Assembly (NCBI GenBank): GCA_024763435.1
Contig: JANTFN010000130.1
Span: 1-5,699 of the forward strand
Origin: Thermodesulfobacteriota bacterium
GTDB lineage: Bacteria > Desulfobacterota > S145-22
Direction of reading: 5' to 3'
Length of the DNA stretch: 5,699 nt
In this document: in pieces, positions 4,816 through 5,699 of the stretch
Numbering within the stretch: the first letter of the stretch is position 1
How the letters are laid out: every line of letters begins with the position of its first letter
Translations under genes and position numbers: made by a program
The notes under the pieces: generated by a model
The model's input: only the letters and a program-made list of their open reading frames with translations
The model's database searches: none
Told to the model about the DNA's origin: nothing

Positions 4816-5532
4816 TCAGGAGACGCCTGCTTCAAGGCTGTTTTTAAGCTCCGAAACGACAAAAAGAATGTGATGACGGGCCTTTTCGCTCGCCTTTCCG
4901 GCATCTCTGCTTTTTATGGCCTTATAGATATCGAGGTGCTGGTTAAGCAGTGCCCTTCGATTCTCTTCTTTGCCGAATAGTTTTTCGCGCGAAATTTTTT
5001 GACAGTTCCATAAAAGATGATACCAGGTTGCCATCAGGTGGGAAAAAATAGTGTTCCGCGCCGCCTGGGCGATAGCAAGGTGAAAATCAGCATCGGCCTT
5101 ATCGCCCAAGTCACCGTTCTCGAAGTCCTGTTTCATCCTTTCGGTAATCTTTTTGAGGTGTTGAATTCCTGCGTCGTCGATCATCCGTGCTGCCTTTGCC
5201 GCTGCCCACGACTCCAGAGCTTGTCTGATTTCAAGGAGTTCAAAGACCCGCTGTATGTCATTTTCAAGGACGATACGCAGGGGGTCCTGGATGGTTGTCT
5301 TGGCCATGGACTGAACAAGTGTTTTTCGTCGGTTCTGAATATCAAGAAAACCCATGGTTTGGAGGGCCTTGAGCGCTTCTCTTAAGGGGAGACGGCTGAT
5401 TCCCAGCTCGGTTGCCATTTCCCTTTCCGGTGGGAGTTGATCGCCTGGTTTAAGAACACCTCTTTCGATGAGATCAATGAATTGGTTAACGATTTCATCT
5501 GATATTTTCCTCGAGGGAATTTTTTTGAACAT
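4816..5532 (-). CDS. GntR-family transcriptional regulator, FadR subfamily (FCD domain)
   Basis: This 238-residue protein has an N-terminal winged helix (about 5-74; PPEREMATELGISRLPLREALKALQTMGFL is spread across 34-63) and an all-helical C-terminal FCD effector domain (about 90-225). The metal and ligand residues of FCD domains are visible: D147 and H151 in the DxxFH motif, H199, and H221. R103 and E107 also fit the family pattern. Relatives sense organic acids such as lactate, pyruvate, glycolate or fatty acyl-CoA, but the ligand cannot be told here. The ATG at 5532 has GGGAG (5543-5539) upstream, a strong promoter at 5587-5559 and an upstream palindrome of the expected type. It converges on the DUF3786 gene with only 19 bases between them, and is therefore probably unrelated to the oxidative-stress cluster. 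Confidence 0.92.
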   Translation of the reverse strand: MFKKIPSRKISDEIVNQFIDLIERGVLKPGDQLPPEREMATELGISRLPLREALKALQTMGFLDIQNRRKTLVQSMAKTTIQDPLRIVLENDIQRVFELLEIRQALESWAAAKAARMIDDAGIQHLKKITERMKQDFENGDLGDKADADFHLAIAQAARNTIFSHLMATWYHLLWNCQKISREKLFGKEENRRALLNQHLDIYKAIKSRDAGKASEKARHHILFVVSELKNSLEAGVS

Positions 5533-5558
5533 GAATTTCTCCCGTGTTATTTTTTTTA

Positions 5559-5587
5559 CTTATATAACGCGATATTGGGACTGTCAA
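5559..5587 (-). promoter_or_regulatory. sigma70-type promoter of the GntR regulator
   Basis: On the minus strand a perfect TTGACA (5587-5582) is followed after 17 bases by TATAAG (5564-5559), matching the -10 consensus at five of six positions. The start point would be near 5552, about 20 bases before the ATG at 5532, leaving a short leader with the GGGAG ribosome site. Confidence 0.75.
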
Positions 5588-5598
5588 TGGATGTTTTC

Positions 5599-5609
5599 TG
5601 GTAATACCA
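5599..5609. promoter_or_regulatory. FadR-family type operator palindrome
   Basis: TGGTAATACCA is a perfect palindrome apart from its central base. It matches the TNGTNNNACNA pattern known for FadR-subfamily GntR regulators, and closely the TGGTNNNACCA form bound by PdhR-like members. It lies just upstream of the GntR -35 box and in the control region of the divergent edge gene. A second ACCAA follows at 5614-5618, 8 bases after the one at 5606-5610. The natural reading is that the adjacent regulator binds here and controls itself and the divergent gene. Confidence 0.65.
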
Positions 5610-5688
5610 ATAGACCAAAAAATGGGGTTGTTTTTTATTCATATCAGGTTAAGCTAAATATTTGAGGAAATTTAGGAGGATAAAGCCC

Positions 5689-5699
5689 TTGACACGAAC
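5689..5699 (+). CDS. Possible start of a divergent gene (partial, right edge)
   Basis: A strong ribosome site AGGAGGA (5674-5680) is followed after 8 bases by a TTG at 5689, which would open a gene reading Met-Thr-Arg before the window ends. The placement next to a FadR-type operator fits a gene controlled by the adjacent regulator. An alternative is that TTGACA (5689-5694) is the -35 box of a promoter for a gene lying further right. The ribosome site makes the first reading somewhat more likely. Confidence 0.4.

Noticed and set aside
4810..4834. Direct repeat CCTGCTTCA at 4810-4818 and 4826-4834
   Set aside because: Short, at the C-terminal end of the GntR gene, and without hairpin or other context.
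4774..4980. Plus-strand open frame over the end of the GntR gene
   Set aside because: It overlaps the DUF3786 gene end and lies antisense to the well-supported regulator; no family features.

Overview
The window looks like a stretch of chromosome from a strict or air-tolerant anaerobe, most likely a sulfate-reducer-type member of the Desulfobacterota. The reasons are the gene set (PerR-type Fur protein, rubrerythrin, two-iron desulfoferrodoxin, ferritin, flavodoxin, flavoredoxin-like flavin reductase, DUF3786 protein) and the close fit of rubrerythrin and desulfoferrodoxin to the Desulfovibrio proteins, down to residue numbering. This assignment is an inference; no rRNA or marker gene is present.

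Layout. Positions 1-145 (minus strand) hold the start of a membrane-anchored protein that runs off the left edge. Positions 146-399 are a divergent promoter region with a strong sigma70-type promoter (TTGACA-N17-TATATT) and a possible Fur/PerR box just before perR. From 400 to 2661 lies the oxidative-stress and iron cluster, all on the plus strand: perR (400-828), a 73-residue winged-helix protein whose start overlaps the perR stop (828-1049), rubrerythrin (1078-1653), a 115-base gap with a possible internal promoter, desulfoferrodoxin (1769-2143) and ferritin (2146-2661). A terminator-like hairpin follows. Then come a flavodoxin (2742-3176), a flavin reductase-like protein (3304-3819) and a [4Fe-4S]/DUF3786 protein (3969-4796). 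A convergent GntR/FadR-type regulator (5532-4816, minus strand) closes the region. Its upstream region carries a clean promoter, a palindromic FadR-family operator and, at the very edge, the possible start of a divergent gene.

How the genes work together (family knowledge plus inference). PerR would sense peroxide through its metal site and repress the cluster. Desulfoferrodoxin reduces superoxide to peroxide, rubrerythrin reduces peroxide to water, and ferritin stores the iron that would otherwise drive Fenton chemistry. The flavodoxin and flavin reductase are plausible electron carriers. No free-standing rubredoxin gene is visible, and the flavin reductase ends just where its longer relatives continue into a rubredoxin domain.

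The most unusual non-coding features are two copies of a 7-bp tandem-repeat element (GGTAGAA/GGTAAAA units) with a shared tail, lying on either side of the flavin reductase gene; a three-arm sequence between ferritin and flavodoxin that could switch between a terminator and a hairpin hiding the flavodoxin ribosome binding site; and a perfect 10-bp hairpin with a four-base loop just before the flavin reductase. Nothing here is clearly a wholly new system. The small winged-helix protein coupled to perR and the DUF3786 protein are the least characterised genes.
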